In this document: positions 7,445 through 14,682 of the stretch, piece after piece
Numbering within the stretch: position 1 is the stretch's first letter
Layout: every line of letters starts with the position of its first letter
Source of the DNA: an uncultured Novosphingobium sp.
GTDB lineage: Bacteria > Pseudomonadota > Alphaproteobacteria > Sphingomonadales > Sphingomonadaceae
Direction: 5' to 3'
Length of the DNA stretch: 25,133 bases
NCBI GenBank assembly: GCA_946886075.1
Contig: CAMPHR010000040.1
Location: 1 to 25,133 of the forward strand
Notes under the pieces: generated by a model
The model's database searches: none
What the model was told of the DNA's origin: nothing
What the model saw: the letters and a program-made list of their open reading frames with translations, nothing else
Position numbers and translations under genes: made by a program

Positions 7445-8491
7445 TTACCCAATCCCCAGAACTGCATTGAGCAGTGCCTTGTCCGCCGTTCCCCCGGCGA
7501 AATCATCAAATGCCCTGTCGGCTTTGCGGATCATGTGGCGGGCGATGAATGGCGCACCCTCGGCCGCACCCTGCTCGGGATGCTTATACGCGCATTCCCA
7601 TTCCAGCACCGCCCAGCCCTGATAGCCATAATGCGTCAGCTTGCTGAAGATGCCGGTGAAATCGATCTGCCCATCACCTAGCGACCGGAACCGCCCCGGA
7701 CGTTCCGCCCATCCTGAGTAGGAGCCATAAACCCCGGCGCGACCATTGGGACGAAATTCGGCATCCTTGACATGGAACGCCCTGATCCGTTCATGGTAAA
7801 TGTCTATAAAAGCCAGATAATCCAGCTGCTGAAGCAGGAAGTGACTGGGATCGTACAGGATGTTGGCGCGAGGATGGTTCCCTACCGCGGCGAGAAACCG
7901 TTCAAATGTCACCCCGTCATGCAAGTCTTCACCCGGGTGGAGTTCGAAACATAGATCGACGCCATGATCATCAAAAATGTCGAGCAGAGGCCGCCATCGG
8001 CGCGCAAGTTCGCCAAAACCCTCTTCGACAAGCCCGGACGGCCGTTGGGGCCAAGGATAGATAGTATGCCAGAGGAGCGCGCCCGAGAAAGTCGCATGCG
8101 CAGTGCAGCCAAAGCGCTGACTTGCCTTCGCGCCGAGCTTGACCTGCTCGACCGCCCACTCAGTCCGGGCCGCCGCCTTGCCATGCAGATGCGCGGGCGC
8201 GAAAGCATCGAACAAGCGGTCATAGGCGGGATTAGTGGCGATCAACTGGCCTTGAAGATGGGTCGATAATTCACTGACTTCGACCCCGTTCGCTGCACAA
8301 ATGCCCTTCACTTCATCGACATAATCCTGGCTTTCGGCGGCCTTTTCCAGATCGAACAGCCGGCGATCCCAGGTCGGGATCTGCACGCCCTTGTAGCCAA
8401 GGTCACCCATATAGCGGGTGATCGCGTCCAGTGAGTTGAACGGCGCTTCGTCCCCTGCGAATTGGGCGAGAAAGATTGCGGGACCCTTCAT
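7445..8491 (-). CDS. Sugar phosphate isomerase/epimerase-like TIM barrel
   Basis: This is a 348-aa xylose-isomerase-like TIM barrel, longer than the 285-aa epimerase of the same operon. Probable metal ligands are E183 (CFELHPGED), D214 (ILYDPSHF), H240 (RAFHVKD) and E297 (VLEWECAYKHP). The start KGPAIFLAQFAGD is typical of a subfamily found next to Gfo/Idh/MocA oxidoreductases in sugar and inositol-like pathways. I chose the ATG at 8491, with AGGA ahead of it and 11 bases after the previous stop, rather than the in-frame ATG at 8518, which would overlap that gene. It probably isomerises or hydrates the keto sugar made by its neighbours. Having two such barrels in one operon suggests two successive steps; the substrates are unknown. 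Confidence 0.83.
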   Translation of the reverse strand: MKGPAIFLAQFAGDEAPFNSLDAITRYMGDLGYKGVQIPTWDRRLFDLEKAAESQDYVDEVKGICAANGVEVSELSTHLQGQLIATNPAYDRLFDAFAPAHLHGKAAARTEWAVEQVKLGAKASQRFGCTAHATFSGALLWHTIYPWPQRPSGLVEEGFGELARRWRPLLDIFDDHGVDLCFELHPGEDLHDGVTFERFLAAVGNHPRANILYDPSHFLLQQLDYLAFIDIYHERIRAFHVKDAEFRPNGRAGVYGSYSGWAERPGRFRSLGDGQIDFTGIFSKLTHYGYQGWAVLEWECAYKHPEQGAAEGAPFIARHMIRKADRAFDDFAGGTADKALLNAVLGIG

Positions 8492-8502
8492 GTCATGTCC
8501 TG

Positions 8503-9642
8503 TCAAAGGTCGGTCCAAACCGCGCCTGCGCGGCTGGACTTCAGGCTGGCGTTGATGAACTTCATGCCGGAAAGCGCGTGGGCCATCGTCGCAAAGCCGG
8601 GTTCGTCTTCAGGGCTGGGTTCGCCGCGGATCGCTCGACCGAATGCGGCGTAGATGTTCGCAAAGGCTTCCAGATAGCCCTCGGGATGCCCCGCGGGCGT
8701 GCGTTGAATGGCGAGGATGTCAGGGGCAAGGTAGGCGCGGTTAGCACCCGCATGCCAGATTTCGGTTGGCTTGTCGCGGTAGGCGATGCGCAGCGTATTT
8801 GGCTCTTCCTGGCGCCAATGCAGCCCGGCTTCGTCGCAGTAGATGTCGATGGCGAGGTCGTTGATGTCGCCAACGCAAACCTGACTTGCGGTCAAGGTCC
8901 CGCGCCCACCTCCCGCCAGTCGGAACAGCGCGGCCCCGTCATCGTCGATCCGTCGGCCGGGCAGCATCGTAAGATCGGCGCAAATGGCTGAAATCCGATC
9001 TCCGGTAATAAATTCCACGAGGTTCGCGGCATGAGTGCCGATATCACCAAATGCTCCAGCCTGTCCCGAACGCGCGGGATCGACCCGCCACTCGGCCTGC
9101 TTGTTGTCGATCAGGTCTTCCGGGCGCGACAGCCAGTCCTGCATATATTTGACAGCGACGCGACGCACATTGCCCAACGCGCCGGAGGCGACCAACCGGC
9201 GCGCCTGCTTGACGAGCGGATATCCGGTATAGGTGTGAGTCACGGCAATTCGACGGCCAGTAGACTTGGCCGTATCGGCGATCGCCTGAGCAGCTTCCAG
9301 ACTGTCCGCCAATGGCTTGTCGATGATGACGTCGAACCCAGCTTTCAGCGCGGCGATTGCCGGTTCGGCATGCAGGTGATTGGGGGTCACGATGGCCACG
9401 GCTTCAATCCGCTCGGCTGGGGGCAAAGCAGCCTCCGCAGCAAGCATTTGGTTCCATGAATCATAAGTCCGCGCCGGATCGACACCGATCTCCAGACCGG
9501 ACGCGCGGGACACGCTTGCGTTCGACGAAAAGGCGCCAGCGACGAGTTCCCAGTTACCCGCAATCGCGGCGGCAGTCCTATGGACACCGCCGATGAACGC
9601 ACCAGTGCCGCCGCCGATCATGCCATAGCGCACGCGCTTCAT
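8503..9642 (-). CDS. Gfo/Idh/MocA-family NAD(P)-dependent oxidoreductase
   Basis: This 379-aa protein has an N-terminal Rossmann domain with a GGGTGAFIG dinucleotide motif (10-18), and the family's EKP signature appears as DKP (108-110). The second half carries the catalytic stretch GAFGDIGTHAANL with D200 and H204. Members oxidise or reduce a sugar hydroxyl, often at C3; the rhizobial relative ThuB makes 3-keto-disaccharides, and a ThuA-domain gene ends this operon. It may act as the cytoplasmic C3 redox partner of the periplasmic GMC enzyme. It is the first gene of the operon; GAAGAGGAG lies just before the ATG. The promoter must lie between 9643 and about 9780, where I find no clear -35/-10 pair. 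No regulator gene is linked to the operon. Confidence 0.87.
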   Translation of the reverse strand: MKRVRYGMIGGGTGAFIGGVHRTAAAIAGNWELVAGAFSSNASVSRASGLEIGVDPARTYDSWNQMLAAEAALPPAERIEAVAIVTPNHLHAEPAIAALKAGFDVIIDKPLADSLEAAQAIADTAKSTGRRIAVTHTYTGYPLVKQARRLVASGALGNVRRVAVKYMQDWLSRPEDLIDNKQAEWRVDPARSGQAGAFGDIGTHAANLVEFITGDRISAICADLTMLPGRRIDDDGAALFRLAGGGRGTLTASQVCVGDINDLAIDIYCDEAGLHWRQEEPNTLRIAYRDKPTEIWHAGANRAYLAPDILAIQRTPAGHPEGYLEAFANIYAAFGRAIRGEPSPEDEPGFATMAHALSGMKFINASLKSSRAGAVWTDL

Positions 9643-9783
9643 CGAGACTCCTCTTCCAGTCTGCGCGACCTTGCCTCATGCCGCGTCAAGACAGCTTCAT
9701 GCCATCAGCGTGCAGCCTTGGCAATATAATTGAACGGACCAGTGCGTTTAAACTACTCTGACGGCGCCACATGGATTAGATAG

Positions 9784-10731
9784 ATAATCTCGACTCCCAA
9801 GGACCATCTGTGGGTGCTGCATCGTCCCGGTACGGTGACGGGTCGCGCAACAGCGGGCATTGCGCTGCCAATCATGGAGTTCGACGCTGACGGCCAATAT
9901 ATTCGCGGCTTCGGAGGCCCCGGCGCAGGGTATGAGTGGCCAGGTAAAGAGCATAGCCTGGCCGTCGCCGCCAATGGAGATGTCTGGGTCAGCGGCAGCC
10001 GGTTGGACGCAGATGGCGACGACATGCTCCTCGTCTTTGATGCGCGCGGCCGGTTTGTCCGGCAGATCGGGCATCGCGGGCAGAGCACCGGCAACGAAGA
10101 CCGGCGCAACGTGCACGCCGCCGCCGACATCTTTATCGATGACCGCGAACGCGCCGCCTATGTTGCCGACGGATATGGCAATCAGCGGCTTATCGTGTTC
10201 GGCAAAGAGGAAGGGGCGTTTCGGCGCATGTGGGGGGCCTATGGCAACATCCCGCCCGATCCGCGCCCCGCGCCGCCGCCTGCAAATGCGAAGGCGAAAG
10301 GACTGGCGCCGGAATATTTCTACGGCGTCCATGGGGTGGAAAAGGCGCGAGACGGGACCGTCTATGTGTCGGACCGGATGCATCAGCGCATCCAGGCTTT
10401 CTCGGCCGACGGGCGCTATCAGCGGCAGGTCTTCATCAACCGGGACGCGCCTTCGCCCACAACGGCGTCGGGCATCACCTTTTCCCGCGATGCCGGGCAG
10501 AAATACATGTTCGTCGCCGACTGGGGCAATCACATGATCGTCGTGGTGGACCGCCGGAACATGTCCGTGATCGGCACCATCGGACATCAAGGAACAGCCC
10601 CGGGCGAGTTTCGCGGCCCACACCTGATCGACACCGACAGCGAGGGCGTCATCTATGTCGCCGAAGTGCAGGGGCGTCGTGTTCAGCGCCTTATTCCGGC
10701 GATGGGACAGACAAGTAGTAAAACGAAGTGA
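9784..10731 (+). pseudogene. NHL-repeat protein lacking its N-terminus
   Basis: The frame from 9784 to the TGA at 10729 encodes about 315 residues of an NHL-type beta-propeller, related to the peptidyl-alpha-hydroxyglycine alpha-amidating-lyase-like family. Repeats end in patterns such as DHLWVLHRPG, DGYGNQRLIVF, VYVSDRMHQRIQAF, FVADWGNHMIVVV and IYVAEVQGRRVQRL. Relatives begin with a signal peptide and about 60 further residues before the LWVLHRP strand. Here a TAG at 9781 cuts the frame directly ahead of that strand and no such sequence lies upstream. The only start is an internal GTG at 9814, which would split a blade. The rest is uninterrupted, so the damage is probably recent. It sits between the divergent sugar operon and the TonB receptor. 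A shortened cytoplasmic product cannot be ruled out. Confidence 0.65.
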
Positions 10732-11372
10732 TGTAGGCGCGTTCAATTGGGCGCGCGCAATTGTTTCACCACTCTACGCTGCCCTCATCTGATGGGGATG
10801 GTCTTCGTAGCAATGTAGGTACAGATCATTGCCGCCCATCTGAACAGATCGTCTACCGTATCTACACTGTTTTCCGGTCAATACTTAAGGAGGCACTTGC
10901 AATTCTGCCTCAAACGGGCGGAGATAAAGCCGCTGGTCAACGAGTCCGGCCCCCAACCTGTAGCTCTAGCATTATAATGTTGCGTATTCACAATGTTGCC
11001 CGATTACGCGTATGACGAGACGGTATTTGTTCCTAGCCCGGATGCACGCGGTACGCTCCATATCATTCCGCAAAAGGCGATTTTTCGCATATTGCCAAGA
11101 AGCCCCCATAAGCGTAACCTCGACAGGAAGCGCAGGTGATAGCGCAAAGGTGGGGAGGTGCGAACTTAAGTATGACCCGCAGACTGACCGCAAGATGGGC
11201 GCGACCTGTTCATCTGCTGTGCTCCGGATCATGATCCAGCAGTGACAGTTGAGGTGGGGAGAGAGCGTATCGATGCTGCTCGCGTCGGTATCTGCTGTCG
11301 GAATTAAGACCTTGAATGAGTTACGGTCGTGAAGTTCATGCGGGAGAAGTTCTCGTAGTTCCTAAATGATCA
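10732..11372. other. Intergenic region upstream of the TonB receptor promoter
   Basis: About 640 bases show no believable gene on either strand. The base composition is less GC-rich than the flanking genes. Small structures only: a perfect palindrome GGATCATGATCC at 11226-11237, a short odd palindrome GAGAAGTTCTC at 11344-11354 (a possible operator about 20 bases before the -35 box) and a weak 6-bp hairpin at 10890-10911. The region may hold upstream control sites for the receptor or decayed DNA left by the event that cut the NHL gene. Confidence 0.5.
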
Positions 11373-11401
11373 TTGCGAGCAAAATACTGTAGTGATATAA
11401 A
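11373..11401 (+). promoter_or_regulatory. Sigma70-like promoter of the TonB receptor gene
   Basis: TTGCGA (11373-11378) and TATAAA (11396-11401) are separated by 17 bases, close to the vegetative consensus. The AT-rich stretch around it stands out from the GC-rich genome. Transcription would begin near 11408, giving a leader of about 190 nt that contains the branched RNA element at 11424-11546. Confidence 0.5.
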
Positions 11402-11423
11402 GATAAGAAACACATAGAATAAT

Positions 11424-11546
11424 AAACAGGGATGGAGAGGTGCCGGAGTGGAAACGCTCTGCCATGCTACACGTTTCGAAAATGTGAGCGACCACAAGGT
11501 CGGCATGATAGTGGCTGTGCTCCACTTTCGGCAATCTCCATTGTTT
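11424..11546 (+). promoter_or_regulatory. Branched, tRNA-Ser-like structured leader RNA of unknown function
   Basis: The ends pair over four blocks: AAACA/TGTTT (11424-11428 with 11542-11546), ATGGAGA/TCTCCAT (11432-11438 with 11535-11541), TGCCG/CGGCA (11441-11445 with 11529-11533) and AGTGG/CCACT (11447-11451 with 11522-11526). Inside, CATGC/GCATG (11463-11467 with 11503-11507) encloses two hairpins: CACGT-TTCGAAA-ATGTG (11470-11486) and CGACC-ACAA-GGTCG (11489-11502). A second AGTGG at 11510-11514 can also pair with CCACT, giving a 7-nt loop and a rival fold. The first 18 bases from 11434 and the CGA loop resemble tRNA-Ser. The stem is followed by a U-rich tract ending at 11550. It could be a riboswitch, an attenuator, a tRNA mimic or a decayed tRNA gene. 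Confidence 0.5.
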
Positions 11547-11564
11547 TCTTCCAATATTCAATGG

Positions 11565-11578
11565 TTCTCGCACGAGAA
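11565..11578 (+). promoter_or_regulatory. Small hairpin next to the receptor ribosome-binding site
   Basis: TTCTCG (11565-11570) and CGAGAA (11573-11578) are perfectly complementary around CA. The hairpin ends four bases before the strong ribosome-binding sequence GGGAGAGG (11583-11590). It may keep the site open or take part in a switch with the structured leader upstream; this is inference. Confidence 0.35.
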
Positions 11579-11596
11579 GATAAGGGAGAGGATGAC

Positions 11597-14065
11597 ATGG
11601 GGGCTGATTTTCTAGCATTTAGACAGCATGCAGGCCGACTTTTGCTTGCGGGTGTTGCTGCAGGTGCGCTGATCGCGCCTGATATGGCGGTGGCGCAGAC
11701 GGCGATCGATGAGATTGTCGTGACGGCCCAGCGGCGTGAGGAACGCGCGCAGGATGTTCCGATTACCATTACAGCGGTCTCAGGTGAAGGGCTGCGGGAG
11801 CGTGGCGTCACAAGCCTTCAGGACATGCAGGCGTCGGTGCCATCGCTGGTGATTGCTCCCAATGGTCAGGCATCGCGCGATGTCATGTCGCCTTCCATTC
11901 GCGGTCAGTCTGCGTCGTTTCAGGGATCGCCCGCAGTTGTCGTCTACATGAACGAAGTGCCGCTGCCATCCGGCTACACGCTGTCGAACCAAGGTGGTCC
12001 GGGTAACTTCGTCGACCTTCAGAGCGTGCAGGTTTTGTCGGGCGCGCAGGGTACTTTGTTCGGCCGCAACACTACTGGTGGCGCGATCCTGCTTACTCCG
12101 GCGAAACCGACGGATCAGCTTGAAGGCTATATCGGCGGCGGCGTCGGTAACTATAATATGACCGAACTGGAGGCTATGCTCAACGTTCCGGTCACGGACA
12201 AGGTCAGCATTCGCCTGGTCGGTGCAACGCGCGATCGTGACGGTTTTACCTATGACGTCAATTGGCGGAAGGATCGCGACGACACGCACTGGCGCATGGG
12301 CCGCGTTGGCTTGTTGTTGACCCCGACCGAAAATCTCCAGAACTATACGATGGCTTATTACGGCTATTCCCGGACAAACGGTTCAGGTTCGATCGCGAAA
12401 GGGTTCAACACCGGATATTTCCAGGGGCTCGACAGCTTTGTGCCGTCATTCGATTTTTGTCGATCCGCTGGGAACTGCAATTATTACACCGACCTGATAG
12501 CACAGGCCGACGCTCTTGGTCCGCGCAAGACCGCTCATGGCGTGGATGATTTCGCCAAGACAGTGACCTGGGGGGTCACTAACACCACTGATTTCGATGC
12601 GACCGACAATATCAAGATCCGCAACATCATCAGCTATGCGCGGTTCAAGTCCTACTATTCCAACGATCAGGACGGCACGATTGCGCCGATATACAACACC
12701 GGCACGACCGTAGAAAGCCGTCGGTCACCGCGTGATCACTATAAGCTGTTTGCGGAAGAACTGCAGTTACAGGGTAGTGCGCTGGATAACAAGCTCACTT
12801 ACACAGTGGGCGGCTTCTACTTCAAACAGTCCCCAGCAGGCCGGATGGAGTCCTTCTCCATCAACGTCTGTAGCAACAAGACGGAAGCTGGCTGCGCCCT
12901 GGGCACCAGCCAGGTCGGGGTGACCAATGAATCGAAGGCGCTCTATGCTCAGGCAAGCCTTGATCTCGGAGCGTTCGTGCCAGCGCTGGATCGTGTTCGA
13001 CTGACTGGTGGCTATCGCTACACCTGGGATCGTGTGGATGGCTTTACGGCTTCATGGTCGGCGATTCCGGTCGGCGGTGGTGCGGTAATCAACCTATGCT
13101 CCTGGAAGTCGGAATTTACTACGACGCCGCTGACTGATTGCCGCTTCACCGGCAACCTCAAAAGCTCGGCGCCGAACTGGACAGTGGGCATCGATTATCG
13201 GCCGAATGACGACCTGATGCTCTATGCAAAGGTAACGAAGGGCTACAAGGCCGGCGGCTTCAACGCCTATGCAGTGTTTCCGAACACTCGAACGTTCGGG
13301 CCGGAATATCTCACCGACTATGAAGCGGGCTTCAAGTCTGACTTCGAGATCGGGGGCATGGCGACGCGCTTCAACGTCAATGGCTTCTATCTGGACTATT
13401 CCAACATTCAGCGCGCCGCGGGTGACCGCAACAATGCCACCGGCGGCAACGGCGCGATCACGCTCAGCACTGCTTCGGCCGTGATCAAGGGTGTGGAAGT
13501 CGAGGCCATGATCCGACCGACGCGGGAGATCGAACTGGGCTTGAACTACAGCCACACCTCTTCCCACTATAAGTCGTTCAAGTTCGACTCGAACTCAGGC
13601 GTCTGGGATTGCACGGCTCAGTCCATCACTTCGCCCAAGGTCTTTGCCGGGGCAGACATGACCTGCCGTCCGCTCCAATATCTGTCGCCCAACATCCTGT
13701 CGGTCTACGGTCGCTTCACCATTCCGACTGCAGAGAAGTTCGGTAACGTCAGCCTGTTCGTGAGCTACAACTGGACGGATGCGCAGGAAACCGCACCATT
13801 CTCGACGGAGACTTTCCCGGACGGCACCACCAACGAGCCAGGAGTGCGTCTGCCAGCATTCGGCTTGCTCAACGCCACGCTGGACTGGAAGAATGCTCTT
13901 GCGAGCGGGCTGGACCTGTCACTGTTCGCAACAAACCTGACCAACAAGCTCTACACCATCACCAATACCGGCACTTACCAGACTATTGGTGCCTGGACGC
14001 AGATGTATGGCGAACCTAGAATGTTCGGCCTGCGCGCGCGTTACAAGTTCGGCGGTTCGGATTGA
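11597..14065 (+). CDS. TonB-dependent outer-membrane receptor
   Basis: This 822-aa receptor starts at the ATG at 11597, seven bases after GGGAGAGG; the frame is open to 11432 but the upstream part is leader sequence. Residues 1-34 are a signal peptide ending in AVAQ. DEIVVTAQRREE (37-48) is the usual sphingomonad TonB-box region. The plug domain follows, with SIRGQ and the conserved QGTLFGRNTTGGAI. The rest is a 22-strand barrel, ending in LSLFATNLTNKLY and the terminal strand GLRARYKFGG. Four loop regions each contain a pair of cysteines, probably disulphides that brace surface loops. It should bring a glycoside or similar compound through the outer membrane with TonB energy. It may serve the sugar operon at 1639-9642, though it is transcribed apart from it. 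The ligand cannot be told from sequence. Confidence 0.93.
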   Translation: MGADFLAFRQHAGRLLLAGVAAGALIAPDMAVAQTAIDEIVVTAQRREERAQDVPITITAVSGEGLRERGVTSLQDMQASVPSLVIAPNGQASRDVMSPSIRGQSASFQGSPAVVVYMNEVPLPSGYTLSNQGGPGNFVDLQSVQVLSGAQGTLFGRNTTGGAILLTPAKPTDQLEGYIGGGVGNYNMTELEAMLNVPVTDKVSIRLVGATRDRDGFTYDVNWRKDRDDTHWRMGRVGLLLTPTENLQNYTMAYYGYSRTNGSGSIAKGFNTGYFQGLDSFVPSFDFCRSAGNCNYYTDLIAQADALGPRKTAHGVDDFAKTVTWGVTNTTDFDATDNIKIRNIISYARFKSYYSNDQDGTIAPIYNTGTTVESRRSPRDHYKLFAEELQLQGSALDNKLTYTVGGFYFKQSPAGRMESFSINVCSNKTEAGCALGTSQVGVTNESKALYAQASLDLGAFVPALDRVRLTGGYRYTWDRVDGFTASWSAIPVGGGAVINLCSWKSEFTTTPLTDCRFTGNLKSSAPNWTVGIDYRPNDDLMLYAKVTKGYKAGGFNAYAVFPNTRTFGPEYLTDYEAGFKSDFEIGGMATRFNVNGFYLDYSNIQRAAGDRNNATGGNGAITLSTASAVIKGVEVEAMIRPTREIELGLNYSHTSSHYKSFKFDSNSGVWDCTAQSITSPKVFAGADMTCRPLQYLSPNILSVYGRFTIPTAEKFGNVSLFVSYNWTDAQETAPFSTETFPDGTTNEPGVRLPAFGLLNATLDWKNALASGLDLSLFATNLTNKLYTITNTGTYQTIGAWTQMYGEPRMFGLRARYKFGGSD

Positions 14066-14115
14066 TGGAGAGATGACCGGCTCGTAACGGTTCCCGCCTT
14101 GGCGGGTAAAAGTAG

Positions 14116-14148
14116 AAGGCTCAGTTGCTCACAGGCGACTGAGCCTTT
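14116..14148 (+). terminator. Intrinsic terminator after the TonB receptor gene
   Basis: AAGGCTCAGTTGC (14116-14128) pairs with GCGACTGAGCCTT (14135-14147), a 13-bp stem with one G-U pair and a 6-nt loop, followed by a short T-run. A smaller hairpin, CCCGCC-TT-GGCGGG (14093-14106), lies just before it. It is about 50 bases after the receptor stop and should end that transcript. Because the stem starts with AA it may also work for the converging MerR transcript. Confidence 0.75.
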
Positions 14149-14232
14149 CATAGTTGAGCGCTTCAACTTCACTGTCAGCCTCGCACGTTCCTCACTTGAT
14201 CCATCGATACAGCCGGTGACCCGCGTTCCACC

Positions 14233-14619
14233 TCAGCTTTCGAAGGCGGTGATGATCGGGCAGGGACCCGCCTGTTCCCGGAGGCAGTCGTCAGCAAGTC
14301 GAGCAAGCGCCGCGCGAGCTCGTTGCATTTCGCTGATCTTCACATCCAATGCGGCAATCCGAGTTTTCGCCAGTTCGCGCGCGCGGGATCTGTCATCAAC
14401 TGAATCGAACCCGAGAAGCTCTCCGATCTCCTCCAGCGTGAACCCGGCCGTCTGCGCAGAGCGGATGAACCGCAATCGCCGCAGATCCGCGTCATCGTAG
14501 CGTCGAATGCCGTCCTTTCGGTCAGGCTCGATCAGCAGGCCGCGCCGCTGATAATAACGAACCGTTTCGACACCAACGCCACCTGACGCCGCCAAACCTC
14601 CGATCGTGAACGATGCCAT
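14233..14619 (-). CDS. MerR-family transcriptional regulator
   Basis: This 128-aa protein opens with the MerR winged helix-turn-helix (FTIGGLAASGGVGVETVRYY, residues 4-23, then RRGLLIEP and GIRRYDDADLRRLRFI). A long dimerisation helix (about 75-110) follows. The short C-terminal tail has two cysteines (DDC and GPCP), as in metal- or redox-responsive members, but the third cysteine expected in mercury MerR near the start of the long helix is absent. I chose the ATG at 14619, preceded by GGAG at seven bases; an ATG at 14637 lies within the operator palindrome and is less likely. It is divergent from the glutaredoxin-MauE gene and surely controls it through the promoter between them. The signal could be a thiol-reactive metal or oxidant (inference). 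Confidence 0.88.
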   Translation of the reverse strand: MASFTIGGLAASGGVGVETVRYYQRRGLLIEPDRKDGIRRYDDADLRRLRFIRSAQTAGFTLEEIGELLGFDSVDDRSRARELAKTRIAALDVKISEMQRARAALARLADDCLREQAGPCPIITAFES

Positions 14620-14622
14620 CCC

Positions 14623-14653
14623 TTGACTCCGTACCATGGTACGGCAGCTATAT
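14623..14653 (+). promoter_or_regulatory. MerR-type promoter and operator
   Basis: TTGACT (14623-14628) and CTATAT (14648-14653) are separated by 19 bases, the long spacer typical of MerR-controlled promoters. The spacer holds a perfect 16-bp palindrome, CCGTACCATGGTACGG (14629-14644), as the operator. The family activates such promoters by untwisting the DNA when its ligand binds. Transcription would start near 14660 and run into the glutaredoxin-MauE gene. The operator lies only 10 bases from the MerR start codon, so autoregulation is likely. Confidence 0.85.
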
Positions 14654-14682
14654 GGGGTCTACACGATTAAATGGCGAGTCCG

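Noticed and set aside
9748..10746. 332-aa open frame on the minus strand opposite the NHL gene
   Set aside because: It is the antisense shadow of a GC-rich coding frame; the plus frame shows clear NHL repeats and the minus one shows no domain.
10886..10977. A small gene after a perfect TAAGGAGG ribosome-binding-like sequence
   Set aside because: The only start in range is a TTG three bases away and the 26-codon product has no recognisable features; the match is probably chance.
11434..11541. An intact tRNA-Ser(CGA) gene
   Set aside because: The 5' end, a CGA loop and arm-like hairpins are suggestive, but the T-loop lacks the TTCGAAT-type sequence, the D region is about ten bases too long and the 3' acceptor strand is not placed directly after the T-arm-like hairpin. 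It is reported as a structured leader or degenerate tRNA instead.
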